Made by a program: the position numbers and the translations under genes. From a virus, in IMG/VR virus record IMGVR_UViG_3300043449_000492, positions 62,001 through 126,000 of that record: 64,000 bases of DNA; one strand, given 5' to 3'. Position 1 is the stretch's first letter; every line of letters begins with the position of its first letter. Of the stretch, positions 17,165-25,500 are shown piece by piece. The notes under the pieces were generated by a model. It was not told the origin of the DNA and did no database searches. It saw nothing but the letters and a program-made list of their open reading frames with translations.

Positions 17165-17653
17165 ATGGCAACGGTCTTAACAACTCAGACATTAGTAGAT
17201 ACAAACCGACACGCAGTTATTAAGATTGTTGGTGTTGGTGGTGGAGACACTAATGCTCCTCTTATTGTAGCAGCTAATTTAGCGTTTGCTATCAATGCTA
17301 CAGGAATAATTAGTAGAACAAATCCTAAACGCCTTAATAGAATTGCTATCAAGCGTATTTGGGGTCAGGGTCAAATGGCAGCTGCAAAGAATGTCATGCT
17401 ACAGTGGGGTGGCAATACTAACACAGCCATCGTAACTTTCGGAACAGGTCAGTTTGATTATAACTTTGATGCAGGAAGCACAGGAGGAACTATCGAGATT
17501 CCTGATTCTGCTAACTGTACAGGAGACATTGTGTTTACTAGCACAGGTGGCGCTGGTGATGCATGGACACTATTCATTGACATTAAGAAAGACGGCAGAG
17601 ACTTCGATCAGGGTCAAACTGCTGACGCAACCGCATTTAATAGGATCGTCTAA
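17165..17653 (+). CDS. Putative small beta-rich virion protein
   Basis: This 162-aa protein has no charged tails and is rich in Thr, Asn, Gly and Val, with strand patterns throughout (for example VIKIVGVGGGDTNAPLIVAA and NVMLQWGGNTNTAIVTFG). It lies between two prohead core genes, and its stop shares a base with the next ATG. I do not recognise the family with certainty. Size, composition and context point to a head decoration or head-associated structural protein. Confidence 0.6.
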   Translation: MATVLTTQTLVDTNRHAVIKIVGVGGGDTNAPLIVAANLAFAINATGIISRTNPKRLNRIAIKRIWGQGQMAAAKNVMLQWGGNTNTAIVTFGTGQFDYNFDAGSTGGTIEIPDSANCTGDIVFTSTGGAGDAWTLFIDIKKDGRDFDQGQTADATAFNRIV

Positions 17654-18555
17654 TGAGTATAGAACTAGTTGAAGCAATCATTAATGGTGATCTTGTGAAT
17701 GCTCAAGATATCTTTGAGCAGAGACTTAATGATATCCAAGAAAATAAGCTTTACGAAGAAAAGCGTCGTTTTGCTGCTATCAATGAAATTGTTAAGCCTG
17801 TTAAGGGAAAACCTGGCGAATTTAAAGGTTCTAATACTAAAAAAGATTGGGCAAAGTATCGTAAGCAAAATCCAACTCTATCAGTTCATGGAACACCAGA
17901 CAATCCTAGAGCAAGAACTCCTGCTGAGAAAAAAGAAAAAACATCAACAGGTGCAATGACTAAACATGGATTAGCTGTTCGTAGAAAGCGTGGATATCTT
18001 AAAGCAGGAGAAGCAATTCCAGCTAAAAAGTTTATTGATGCTGTTAGTAGTTATCTTGAAAAGAAAAAGGGTCTATCAGAAGAAGATTTCATGGGATCAT
18101 CAATTGAAAGACTTAAGAGAGCGCAAAAAGCTCCCGAACCACCAAGAGATACTACTACAATTGGTGGCAAAGAAACTACATCATCCACTTTAGATACAAA
18201 AAAGCTTTCCGATGCAGGCAAAAGAAAATCATATGGTCCTAAAAAATCATACATGGACGTAAAAAAGCTAACATCTTATGGTCAAAGAGGTGCGTCAGAT
18301 GATTCAATTTCATCAGGAATGAGACGAACTCTTAGACAAAAACATAGAGAAACAACAGGTGTTACTTTAGGTAGTTTAGCTAAAAAAAGTTTTGGTAAAG
18401 CATTTCAGCCCGGAAAGTCTTTAAGTGGTCGTTACAGATCACTGTCAAGAGCAGCTAAACTTGCTAGTAAGACAACTGCGGGTAGAGTAGTAGTTGGTAC
18501 TGCTAAGAGAGTCGGCGGTGGACTCGCTGATATCGGCTCGCAATTAGAAGAATAA
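17653..18555 (+). CDS. Prohead core protein with N-terminal gp67-like segment
   Basis: This 300-aa basic protein begins with MSIELVEAIINGDLVNAQDI followed by FEQRLNDIQENKLYEEKRR. The pattern is close to T4 gp67 (EAIKSNDLVAARKLFAEAM then an IxLIKEEK stretch). Unlike T4 it continues for about 240 residues with Lys/Ser/Arg-rich low-complexity sequence. This includes an RKQNPTLSVHGTPDNPRART segment typical of head proteins of environmental T4-like phages. It is the second gene in the cluster with a gp67-like element, placed here at the N-terminus rather than the C-terminus. It precedes protease gp21 by 18 nt. Confidence 0.65.
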   Translation: MSIELVEAIINGDLVNAQDIFEQRLNDIQENKLYEEKRRFAAINEIVKPVKGKPGEFKGSNTKKDWAKYRKQNPTLSVHGTPDNPRARTPAEKKEKTSTGAMTKHGLAVRRKRGYLKAGEAIPAKKFIDAVSSYLEKKKGLSEEDFMGSSIERLKRAQKAPEPPRDTTTIGGKETTSSTLDTKKLSDAGKRKSYGPKKSYMDVKKLTSYGQRGASDDSISSGMRRTLRQKHRETTGVTLGSLAKKSFGKAFQPGKSLSGRYRSLSRAAKLASKTTAGRVVVGTAKRVGGGLADIGSQLEE

Positions 18556-18573
18556 AAAAGGATAAATACTACT

Positions 18574-19221
18574 ATGAAACTTATTAGAGAAGAAGTTCAA
18601 GACATTCAGTATCTTGTCGAAGCGGACGGTAAAGGTGGCAAGAACCACTTTATTACTGGCGTGTTCATGCAAGCTGAAAAGCAGAACCGTAATGGTCGTG
18701 TATATCCTATGAGCATTCTATCTAAGGAAGCAGATCGTTACAATAGAGAATATGTTCAGAAGAACAGAGCGTTTGGTGAGCTAGGTCATCCTGAGAATCC
18801 TCAAATTAACCTAGACCGTGTCTCGCATATGATTACTAAACTTCATGCAGACGGAACTAATTTTATTGGTAAAGCAAAAATATTGGATACTCCTAACGGT
18901 AAGATTGTTAAGAGTCTACTAGACGGCGGTGCAAGTCTTGGTGTGTCAACAAGAGGCGTAGGGTCTCTTCGTCCACACAATGGATATCAACAAGTCCAAG
19001 ACGATTTCAAGTTGGCTACAGCGGCAGACATTGTAGCAGATCCATCAGCACCCGACGCATTCGTGAGAGGCATTATGGAAGGTAAAGAGTGGGTATTTGA
19101 AAATGGTAAGTGGAAAGAGCAGGATTATTATCGTGCTAAGAAACTTATCACTGAAGCCTCTAAGAACGAAATAGAGTCAGTGGCTCTAAGAATTTTTGAA
19201 AACTATCTTTCAAAACTTTGA
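18574..19221 (+). CDS. 21: Prohead maturation protease, T4 gp21 homologue
   Basis: This serine protease of the herpesvirus-assemblin-like type cleaves capsid, scaffold and core proteins during head maturation. It has 215 aa, like T4 gp21 (212 aa). Key motifs are FMQAEKQNRNGRVYP (about residues 31-45), the catalytic His72 in GELGHPENP, the catalytic Ser125 in LGVSTRGVG and the third-member Asp152 or Asp156 in DIVADPSAPDAF. The C-terminal about 45 residues (FENGKWKEQDYYRAKKL onward) are probably the autocleaved propeptide. The gene lies directly before the scaffold gp22, as in T4. Confidence 0.95.
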   Translation: MKLIREEVQDIQYLVEADGKGGKNHFITGVFMQAEKQNRNGRVYPMSILSKEADRYNREYVQKNRAFGELGHPENPQINLDRVSHMITKLHADGTNFIGKAKILDTPNGKIVKSLLDGGASLGVSTRGVGSLRPHNGYQQVQDDFKLATAADIVADPSAPDAFVRGIMEGKEWVFENGKWKEQDYYRAKKLITEASKNEIESVALRIFENYLSKL

Positions 19222-19255
19222 AATACTAAATAAAAGGAAAAGGAGTATATATCCA

Positions 19256-20635
19256 ATGGCATCACTAACAGAATCAGCTAGAGCTGTTCTCGAAGGCAAG
19301 CAGGTTAATGAAGGTCTTTATCCTGAGGTTTCCCCAGGTAAGATTTCTAACCCAAATCCTGTCGATCCTTCAACAGCATCTACAGCAAACGCTAAGACAC
19401 TACGTCCAAAGTCAAAGGCATCAGAAGATCGTTTTGCTAATCCAAACGCACAGCCAGCTACACTAGGTTTTGACGATCTTGGTGGAGCAACACCAACATC
19501 AACAGCTAAAGACAATTTAGGTTCTAAGGCGGCTGGTGGCAATAAGCGTGACACATCAGTCAAGGGTTCAGGCTCACACGCAGAACCAACAAAGAAGCTC
19601 GCTGCCGAAGAAATGGAGCAGGACGGAGATATGGTCGAGGAAGAAACATATTCTCTAGCAGAGCGTCTTAAGGCTCTTAAGGAAGCTCGTAAGGCAAAAG
19701 CTTGTGACATGGAAGAGGAAGCTCTTGAAGAGGATTCAGAGGAGCTAGAACTTTCCGAAGAGCTAGAAGACTTCATCAACGAAGCTATCGAAGCTGGTCT
19801 TTCAGAAGAAGAAATCATGGAAGCTATTGACGAGAACTTTGACTTCATTTCCGAAGAGGACGAATCTCTTGAGGAAGACGTTGAAGAGGCTCTAGAGTCA
19901 TACGAAGTTGACATGACTGAGCATGTCAACGCCCTTCTAGAAGGCGAGAACCTTTCAGAAGAGTTTCATGCTAAGGCTACAACAATCTTTGAAGCTGCTG
20001 TTAAGGCAAAGCTAGAAGAAGAAGTTGCTCTACTTGAGCAGGCTTATGCAGAGACACTAGAAGAAAGAGTCAACGAAATCATGGAAGAACTTGCTTCCAA
20101 TGTTGACGACTATCTTAACTACGTTGTTGAGCAGTGGGTCGAAGAAAACGAAGTTGCAGTTGAGTCTGCTCTCCGTTCAGAGCTAACAGAAGACTTCATT
20201 TCAGGTCTCCGTCAGCTATTCTCAGAACACTATATCGATATCCCAGAAGAAGAAGTTCCAGTTGTTGAAGAACTATCAGCAACAGTCGAGGAACTAGAGG
20301 CAAAGCTAAACGAAGAAATTCAGCGTAATGTTGAACTTACTTCAATGCTTTCAGAATCCCGTAAGTCAGAGCTAACAGCAATTGTTTGTGAAGGCCTAAC
20401 AACCACACAGGCATCAAAGCTTCAGGCTCTAGCTGAAGGTGTTGATTATACATCTGACGAGGAGTTCATTGAAAGAGTTTCCACTCTTAGGGAGAACTAC
20501 TTCCCAGTGTCAGTCAAGGCTGATGATGTTCTTGACCGTGTTGAACATGGTGACCCACAGGCTCTAACAGAAGCCACACTAGAGGGTCCAATGGGCAAAT
20601 ACGTTCAGGCACTTGGTCGTTCACTTCCTAGATAA
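19256..20635 (+). CDS. 22: Prohead scaffold protein, T4 gp22 homologue
   Basis: This is the major scaffold, 459 aa (T4 gp22 269 aa). The ATG at 19256 is preferred over an in-frame one 60 nt upstream, which lies inside gp21, because AAAAGGAGTATATATCCA precedes it. The protein is extremely acidic from about residue 125 on, with long Glu/Leu heptads (coiled coil) between about residues 150 and 400. The N-terminal 120 residues are Ser/Pro/Ala-rich with several lone Glu residues that could be gp21 cleavage sites. Position between gp21 and gp23 supports the call. It is almost twice the T4 length. Confidence 0.9.
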   Translation: MASLTESARAVLEGKQVNEGLYPEVSPGKISNPNPVDPSTASTANAKTLRPKSKASEDRFANPNAQPATLGFDDLGGATPTSTAKDNLGSKAAGGNKRDTSVKGSGSHAEPTKKLAAEEMEQDGDMVEEETYSLAERLKALKEARKAKACDMEEEALEEDSEELELSEELEDFINEAIEAGLSEEEIMEAIDENFDFISEEDESLEEDVEEALESYEVDMTEHVNALLEGENLSEEFHAKATTIFEAAVKAKLEEEVALLEQAYAETLEERVNEIMEELASNVDDYLNYVVEQWVEENEVAVESALRSELTEDFISGLRQLFSEHYIDIPEEEVPVVEELSATVEELEAKLNEEIQRNVELTSMLSESRKSELTAIVCEGLTTTQASKLQALAEGVDYTSDEEFIERVSTLRENYFPVSVKADDVLDRVEHGDPQALTEATLEGPMGKYVQALGRSLPR

Positions 20636-20643
20636 TATAAATA
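20636..20643 (+). promoter_or_regulatory. 23: T4-type late promoter of the capsid gene, TATAAATA
   Basis: A perfect TATAAATA lies 43 nt upstream of the gp23 ATG, immediately after the scaffold stop. The leader contains an AT-rich stretch and then AAGAAGGG as ribosome-binding site. A strong late promoter of its own is expected for the major capsid gene. Confidence 0.75.
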
Positions 20644-20685
20644 TAATATAGTAATTTTTACTAACATAGAAAGAAGGGTAAAAAA

Positions 20686-22077
20686 ATGTATCTTACAGAA
20701 AACCTAGAGCAGAAGTGGTCCCCAGTTCTCGACCATTCTGGTCTCAATCCAATCAAGGACTCATATCGTCGTGCAGTTACTGCCGTCGTTCTTGAGAACC
20801 AGGAAAAGGCTATGGCCGAAGAGTCACGCACTCTTAACGAAGCCGCTCCAACAAACGCTGGTGGTGGACTCGGTGCAGGTACAGCAATTGGTTCATACGA
20901 TCCAATTCTTATCTCTCTAGTTCGTCGTGCGCTTCCTAACCTAATCGCTTATGACGTTTGCGGCGTTCAGCCAATGACAGGTCCAACAGGACTTATCTTT
21001 GCTATGCGTTCACGCTATAAGCAGCAGCAGGCACAGGGCGTTTCGCCATCAACTACAGGTGAAGCTCTATTCTTCGAGGCTAACACAGGATTCTCAGGAA
21101 AGAATGCTGGTGCTAATACTGGTGGAGCTCCTGGCACAGAATGGTCAAACACATCATTCGGTGACATGTCTTCAACAAACCCAGTTGCTGACCTAGGCGG
21201 CGACGGCACATCATTCGGTGTTGGTCGTGGTATGACCACATCACAGGCAGAAGCACTTGGTGACGCTGCTAACAACGCATTTGCTGAAATGGCATTCAAC
21301 ATTGACAAGGTCACTGTTACTGCTCGTAGCCGTGCGCTAAAGGCAGAGTATACCACAGAACTCGCTCAGGATCTTAAGGCCATTCACGGTCTCGATGCTG
21401 AGACAGAGCTAGCCAACATTCTCTCAACAGAGATTCTAGCTGAAATCAATCGTGAGGTTATCCGCACAATTTATCGTTCAGCTACAGTTGGCGCCCAGTA
21501 TGGTGTAACAACTGCTGGTACCTTCGATCTTGACACCGACTCAAATGGTCGTTGGTCAGTTGAGAAGTTCAAGGGTCTTATCTTCCACATCGAGCGTGAA
21601 TGTAACGCTATTGCGAAGGCAACTCGTAGAGGCAAGGGCAACGTCCTTATCGTTTCTTCAGACGTTGCTTCAGCTATGGCTATGGCTGGTGTTCTTTCTT
21701 ACACACCTGCTCTTTCAGCCGATCTACAGGTAGACGACACAGGCAATACCTTCGCTGGTATGCTCCACGGCCGTATTAAGGTTTATATCGATCCTTACTT
21801 CGGTGGTTCAGCAAACGGCGACGAGCTAGTTACTGTCGGCTATAAGGGAACTTCACCATTCGACGCTGGTATGTTCTACTGCCCATACGTTCCACTACAG
21901 ATGGTTCGTGCAATCGGTCAGGACACCTTCCAGCCAAAGATTGGCTTCAAGACACGTTACGGCATGGTAGCAAATCCATTTGCTACTGCAGCTGGTGACG
22001 GTGTTGTTGCTGGTAGAGAGAATGCTAACAACGCAAACATCTACTATCGCATCTTCCGTGTTCGTAACCTAACCTAA
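20686..22077 (+). CDS. 23: Major capsid protein, T4 gp23 homologue
   Basis: This HK97-fold capsid subunit has 463 aa (T4 gp23 521 aa). The N-terminus (LTENLEQKWSPVLDHSGL and LPNLIAYDVCGVQPMTGPTG) is highly conserved in T4-like phages, and the C-terminus PKIGFKTRYGMVANPFA is the standard gp23 ending. VTARSRALKAEYTTELAQDL and ILAEINREVIRTIYRSA belong to the conserved core. The delta-domain removed by gp21 would be the first 60-65 residues, to about the Glu in RTLNEAAP or just after. It is followed by a strong terminator. Confidence 0.97.
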   Translation: MYLTENLEQKWSPVLDHSGLNPIKDSYRRAVTAVVLENQEKAMAEESRTLNEAAPTNAGGGLGAGTAIGSYDPILISLVRRALPNLIAYDVCGVQPMTGPTGLIFAMRSRYKQQQAQGVSPSTTGEALFFEANTGFSGKNAGANTGGAPGTEWSNTSFGDMSSTNPVADLGGDGTSFGVGRGMTTSQAEALGDAANNAFAEMAFNIDKVTVTARSRALKAEYTTELAQDLKAIHGLDAETELANILSTEILAEINREVIRTIYRSATVGAQYGVTTAGTFDLDTDSNGRWSVEKFKGLIFHIERECNAIAKATRRGKGNVLIVSSDVASAMAMAGVLSYTPALSADLQVDDTGNTFAGMLHGRIKVYIDPYFGGSANGDELVTVGYKGTSPFDAGMFYCPYVPLQMVRAIGQDTFQPKIGFKTRYGMVANPFATAAGDGVVAGRENANNANIYYRIFRVRNLT

Positions 22078-22102
22078 GATTAGGACAAAAACATAACTAA
22101 AG

Positions 22103-22129
22103 GCGGGGCTTTCGGGCCCCGCTTTTTTT
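22103..22129 (+). terminator. Rho-independent terminator after gp23
   Basis: A GC-only 7-bp stem (GCGGGGC at 22103-22109 with GCCCCGC at 22116-22122) closes a TTTCGG loop and runs straight into seven T residues. This is the clearest intrinsic terminator in the window. Confidence 0.93.
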
Positions 22130-22135
22130 GTGTCT

Positions 22136-22143
22136 GATAAATA
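22136..22143 (+). promoter_or_regulatory. Possible late promoter, GATAAATA
   Basis: GATAAATA lies just after the gp23 terminator and 16 nt before the next ATG. The match is seven of eight bases. The predicted transcript start would leave only a short leader containing GGAGG, so the assignment is tentative. Confidence 0.45.
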
Positions 22144-22159
22144 GATAGCGGAGGATGCA

Positions 22160-22687
22160 ATGACAACAGAATCATTCACTACTAACACACCAGAGAATAC
22201 GTCAATTTTACAATCTACAAAATTTACGTTTCTAATACCTGACAAGCCATTTCTAAAATACTTTTGTCAGACTGTAAGCATACCTTCCGTATCAACATCA
22301 GAGATTCAAGTTAATACTCCTTTTAGTGCTACATTTCGTCATGGTGAAAAATTGAATTATGACGCACTAGTAATTACTGCAATGATGGATGAGGATCTTC
22401 GTGTTTGGGAAGAAACATATAACTGGCTTAAGTCACTAACTCGTCCTACATCATTTGGCGAATATCCAAGAAAAACTTTTAATGATACCCAGACACCACT
22501 TTACTTTGATGGCTTTCTTACGACCAATACAAATGCCAATAGAACAAATATGAGATTTAAGTTTCGTAATTGTCATCCTACTTCAATAGGTATGATTAAC
22601 TTTGACACTAAGGTTGATGCTGATACCATTCCTACATGTGACTTTACCTTTAGATACGATTACTATGAGGTTGAAAGGCTTGCTTGA
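22160..22687 (+). CDS. Tail-tube-like protein (gp19/gp54 fold)
   Basis: This 175-aa protein has the features of the phage tube fold: LQSTKFTFLIPDKP, then FCQTVSIPSVSTSEIQVNTP (compare the TSLPGDSVSS strand of gp19), a GEKLNYDALVITAMMDEDLR strand-loop, the EETYNWLKSL helix and a final TCDFTFRYDYYEVERL strand. T4-like phages have several such paralogues, including the tube initiator gp54. Its isolated position after gp23 does not settle which role it has. GGAGG at 22151-22155 sets the start. Confidence 0.65.
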   Translation: MTTESFTTNTPENTSILQSTKFTFLIPDKPFLKYFCQTVSIPSVSTSEIQVNTPFSATFRHGEKLNYDALVITAMMDEDLRVWEETYNWLKSLTRPTSFGEYPRKTFNDTQTPLYFDGFLTTNTNANRTNMRFKFRNCHPTSIGMINFDTKVDADTIPTCDFTFRYDYYEVERLA

Positions 22688-22712
22688 CTTTTCCATTTAG
22701 CTATGTTATAAT
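22684..22712 (+). promoter_or_regulatory. Sigma70-type promoter for uvsY
   Basis: -35 TTGACT at 22684-22689, a 17-nt spacer and -10 TATAAT at 22707-22712. The -35 overlaps the stop codon of the preceding gene. Transcription would start about 15 nt before the AAAGG ribosome-binding site of the uvsY homologue. Confidence 0.85.
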
Positions 22713-22733
22713 GTGATTTTGAAAGGATAAAGA

Positions 22734-23180
22734 ATGAAGCCGCCAGTTGATATTGAAGCCTTAATGAAAGAGTGGTCAAAAGATTCAGTCATTGATTCCA
22801 CATCAATGGAATTAGAACTATTGAAGACTTCCTTTCTTCATGGTAAGTATCTTAATATCATGTCCTATCATAGGCATCTTGTTCGCAAGATGGAAGCTGA
22901 CTATAAGCTCCTTAAAGGACTTCGTGAGGATTACTACCAAGGTCATCTTACACAGGAAGACTTAGAAGAACGTGGCTGGGAACCTATGCAGCATGTTCTA
23001 TCTAATCCACAGATTGCTCGTAAGCTTGATGCTGACGCTGAACTAAATAGACTACTACTTAAGAAAGTTGCCCACGAAGAAATAGTATCTTATTGCGAAT
23101 CAGTATTAAAGTATATTTCATCTAGAACCTGGGACCTCGGGAACTACGTTAAGTATCTACAACTCACTTCTGGTAAATAA
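22734..23180 (+). CDS. uvsY: Recombination mediator UvsY
   Basis: UvsY loads the UvsX recombinase on gp32-coated single-stranded DNA. The protein has 148 aa (T4 UvsY 137 aa). The start resembles T4: IEALMKEWSKDSVIDSTSME (T4 has LQEELKKDVFIDSTKLQ), then KYLNIMSYHRHLVRKMEADYK aligned with the KWLNKHSSIKKEMLRIEAQ helix, LREDYYQGHL with LDYYSGRG, and a C-terminal ISSRTWDLGNYVKYLQLTSGK with IKSRGFAIKHIQDM...GK. It is coupled to uvsW by a one-base overlap and has its own early-type promoter. Confidence 0.9.
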   Translation: MKPPVDIEALMKEWSKDSVIDSTSMELELLKTSFLHGKYLNIMSYHRHLVRKMEADYKLLKGLREDYYQGHLTQEDLEERGWEPMQHVLSNPQIARKLDADAELNRLLLKKVAHEEIVSYCESVLKYISSRTWDLGNYVKYLQLTSGK

Positions 23181-24649
23181 TGAATCATTTGGTCTTATAT
23201 AATCACGACGAAAGCTATATCAAAGTTCAATGCGAGGAGTCTATCGCATGGGAACTTCGTGACGCTTTTTCTTTCCGTCCACCAGGTTTTCAGTTTGTTC
23301 CTTCTTACAAGCAAAAACTCTGGGACGGTTTTTTGAGGTTGTTCAATCCTGCAACTAGAACAATCTATAGAGGTCTTGGTCCACAAGTCATCGAGTGGAT
23401 TAAAGAAAGAGGTTATACCTATGAATACGCAGATGAAGACCTTGATACATCGTTTTCAATCGAGGAAGCGAAAGAGTTTGTGGAAAAGCTTAACCCTAAG
23501 CACCTTCCTAGAGACTACCAGATGGATGCTTTTGTTCACTCTATCCGTAGCAAGCGTCGTATTGTTCTTTCACCTACTGGCAGCGGCAAGTCTTTACTAC
23601 TATATTTGGTTTGTAATTATCTTCTTAAGCAAGGTAAACGGGGACTTCTAATCGTTCCACGTTCAGCACTTGTTGAGCAGATGTTTTCCGACTTTCAAGA
23701 TTACTCTGCTAAGAACGGCAAGGATATGTTCAAGTATTGCTGGAGAGTGTATTCTGGTAAAGACAAACATGCACAGCATCCTATTATCATATCAACATGG
23801 CAATCACTTTATAAGATGCCTAAAGAATACTTTCAACAGTTTGACTATGTTATCTGCGACGAGGTTCATCAAGCACAAGCAAAAGCATTGTCCGATATCG
23901 TTACCAAATGTACCAAAGCAGAGTATCGTCTTGGTGTAACAGGAACACTATCTGGAGCTAAGGCACATGAGTGGGTGCTTACTGGACTCTTTGGTCAAGT
24001 GTATAAAGCTACTACATCTGCAGAACTAATGAAGAATAAGCAACTGGCAGAGCTAACAATCAAATGTCTATTGCTTAAATACTCTGACGAAGAATGTCAG
24101 TATATGAAGTCTGCATCATATCAGGATGAGATTAAGTATCTCGTAAGCAATCCTGCAAGAAACAAGTTTATAGTGAATTTGGCTTTGTCATTAGAAGGTA
24201 ATACACTATTGCTATTCAACTTTGTTGAATCCCATGGTCGTGTTCTATATGACATGCTAAATAAAAAGGCGAACGGCCGAAAGGTCTTTTTTATTCATGG
24301 AGGTACAAATGTTGATGATAGAGAAGAAATACGTCGAATCATTGAATCGGAAACTAACGCTATTATTGTGGGCTCTATTGGTGTCCTTAGCACTGGTACT
24401 AACATTGTCAATCTTTCCAATGTCATCTTTGCGTCACCAAGTAAGTCTAAGATCAGAAATCTACAATCCATCGGGCGTGTCCTTAGAGTTAACGAATCTA
24501 AACAATCCGCTACACTCTTTGACATTGCCGACGACTTTAGCTGGAGAAAGAAAGAAAACTTTACTCTTAAACACTTTTTCGAACGACTCAAGACTTACAG
24601 TGATGAACAGTTTAAATTCAAACTCTACAAGATAAGCATGAAGGAATAA
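23180..24649 (+). CDS. uvsW: ATP-dependent DNA/RNA helicase UvsW
   Basis: This superfamily 2 helicase remodels branched DNA and R-loops. It has 489 aa (T4 UvsW 503 aa). The N-terminal domain has CEESIAWELRDAFSFRPPGF and LWDGFLRLF as in T4. The helicase core has Walker A SPTGSGKS at 131-138, DEVH box at 227-230, motif III GTLSG, and motif VI QSIGRVLRV. The C-terminus LKTYSDEQFKFKLYKI matches the T4 ending. It is downstream of uvsY as in T4. Confidence 0.95.
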   Translation: MNHLVLYNHDESYIKVQCEESIAWELRDAFSFRPPGFQFVPSYKQKLWDGFLRLFNPATRTIYRGLGPQVIEWIKERGYTYEYADEDLDTSFSIEEAKEFVEKLNPKHLPRDYQMDAFVHSIRSKRRIVLSPTGSGKSLLLYLVCNYLLKQGKRGLLIVPRSALVEQMFSDFQDYSAKNGKDMFKYCWRVYSGKDKHAQHPIIISTWQSLYKMPKEYFQQFDYVICDEVHQAQAKALSDIVTKCTKAEYRLGVTGTLSGAKAHEWVLTGLFGQVYKATTSAELMKNKQLAELTIKCLLLKYSDEECQYMKSASYQDEIKYLVSNPARNKFIVNLALSLEGNTLLLFNFVESHGRVLYDMLNKKANGRKVFFIHGGTNVDDREEIRRIIESETNAIIVGSIGVLSTGTNIVNLSNVIFASPSKSKIRNLQSIGRVLRVNESKQSATLFDIADDFSWRKKENFTLKHFFERLKTYSDEQFKFKLYKISMKE

Positions 24650-24653
24650 CCTT

Positions 24654-25088
24654 ATGTCTGATAATGAAAAACCATTAGCAAAGTTTTTACGTTTGCAAAA
24701 TGGTGATGATGTGATTGCAGAAGTTGTTGAGACAGAGGATGAGCAGGGTATTCTTTATACCTTGTTTCATCCTCTTAAGCTTGTATATGTTCCCGCTGAA
24801 GATACCGGATATGTTTCCATAGCATTTATGCCATGGGTATTTCCTCGTGTATGTGAAGAACAGATATTTTCATTACATGCAGAAGATGTAATGCTACTAA
24901 ATGATATCACTCAGAAGATGAATATATACTATTGGGAGAGCGTCGAATCTTACTTGAATATGAGTAAGAAGATCGAGGAGGAGTCTGAGCCAGAAAGGCA
25001 TCCTGATACGGATATGACTCCTGACGAAGAATTAGAATTATACAATAAGATAGTAGAACACTTAGGAACTAAAAGGACTTATCATTAA
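24654..25088 (+). CDS. Conserved phage protein with Sm-like N-terminal motif
   Basis: The 144-aa protein begins with a strand-rich region containing FLRLQNGDDVIAEVVETED, then LFHPLKLVYVP, a pattern found in many T4-like environmental phages and resembling a small Sm-like beta barrel. The C-terminal third is an acidic helix (EEESEPERHPDTDMTPDEEL). It lies between uvsW and gp55 in a coupled operon. If the Sm-like reading is right it could bind RNA; this is not shown by the sequence. Confidence 0.6.
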   Translation: MSDNEKPLAKFLRLQNGDDVIAEVVETEDEQGILYTLFHPLKLVYVPAEDTGYVSIAFMPWVFPRVCEEQIFSLHAEDVMLLNDITQKMNIYYWESVESYLNMSKKIEEESEPERHPDTDMTPDEELELYNKIVEHLGTKRTYH

Positions 25089-25384
25089 TGGCAACAACCA
25101 CAACTAACCCATATCTTTCTTTAGATGATGCCGATTTAGTTGACGATTTTGGCTTTACATTTGGCAACGAAGATGATATAGTAGCAGAAGCTATAGCACC
25201 AGCATCAGATGAAATCCAGGATCTTAAGAACCGCTTGGCAGCTATTCGTAAGATTTATATGCCTCTACTGCAGAATCTAGCCAAGAACGCAGACCAGCCC
25301 ATTATCAAGTGGCCTGATCGTGGCCCGATTCTACAAAAGCAAATAACGAAACTTACTACCCTTACCGAACCTGGATTTAAGTAA
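25088..25384 (+). CDS. Conserved small phage protein
   Basis: A 98-aa acidic protein. Its C-terminal half, EIQDLKNRLAAIRKIYMPLL then LAKNADQPIIKWPDRGPIL, has a pattern (helix, then a D-x-P-x-I-x-W-P-x-R block) recurring in T4-like cyanophages and relatives, usually beside uvsW. Its role is unknown. It starts on the last base of the previous stop. A 116-nt gap follows, which contains a small ATTGC-TTC-GCAAT hairpin at 25384-25396 and no convincing promoter. Confidence 0.6.
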   Translation: MATTTTNPYLSLDDADLVDDFGFTFGNEDDIVAEAIAPASDEIQDLKNRLAAIRKIYMPLLQNLAKNADQPIIKWPDRGPILQKQITKLTTLTEPGFK

Positions 25385-25500
25385 TTGCTTCGCAATGTCT
25401 CGCTTCGCTCGACGGGAGCAATCTGGTTGCAGTTTTGTTAAATCTGTTGTTGTCTTAAAGTCCATTATACCGCAATGCCGAAAACATGTCAAGGGCATAA

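Noticed and set aside
18561-18568. GATAAATA late-promoter-like word before gp21
   Set aside because: It is only 5 nt from the gp21 ATG, so a transcript started from it would have no leader and might even miss the start codon. It is more likely part of the AT-rich ribosome-binding region.
19318-19929. A 203-codon minus-strand open frame opposite the scaffold gene
   Set aside because: It is a Ser-rich mirror of the GAA/GAG-rich acidic repeats of gp22, with no promoter or ribosome-binding site.
25385-25500. A promoter in the gap before gp55
   Set aside because: TATACC at 25466-25471 has only TTGTTA 25 nt away or TTGTTG 13 nt away, neither a workable spacing. Expression may be by read-through from uvsY.
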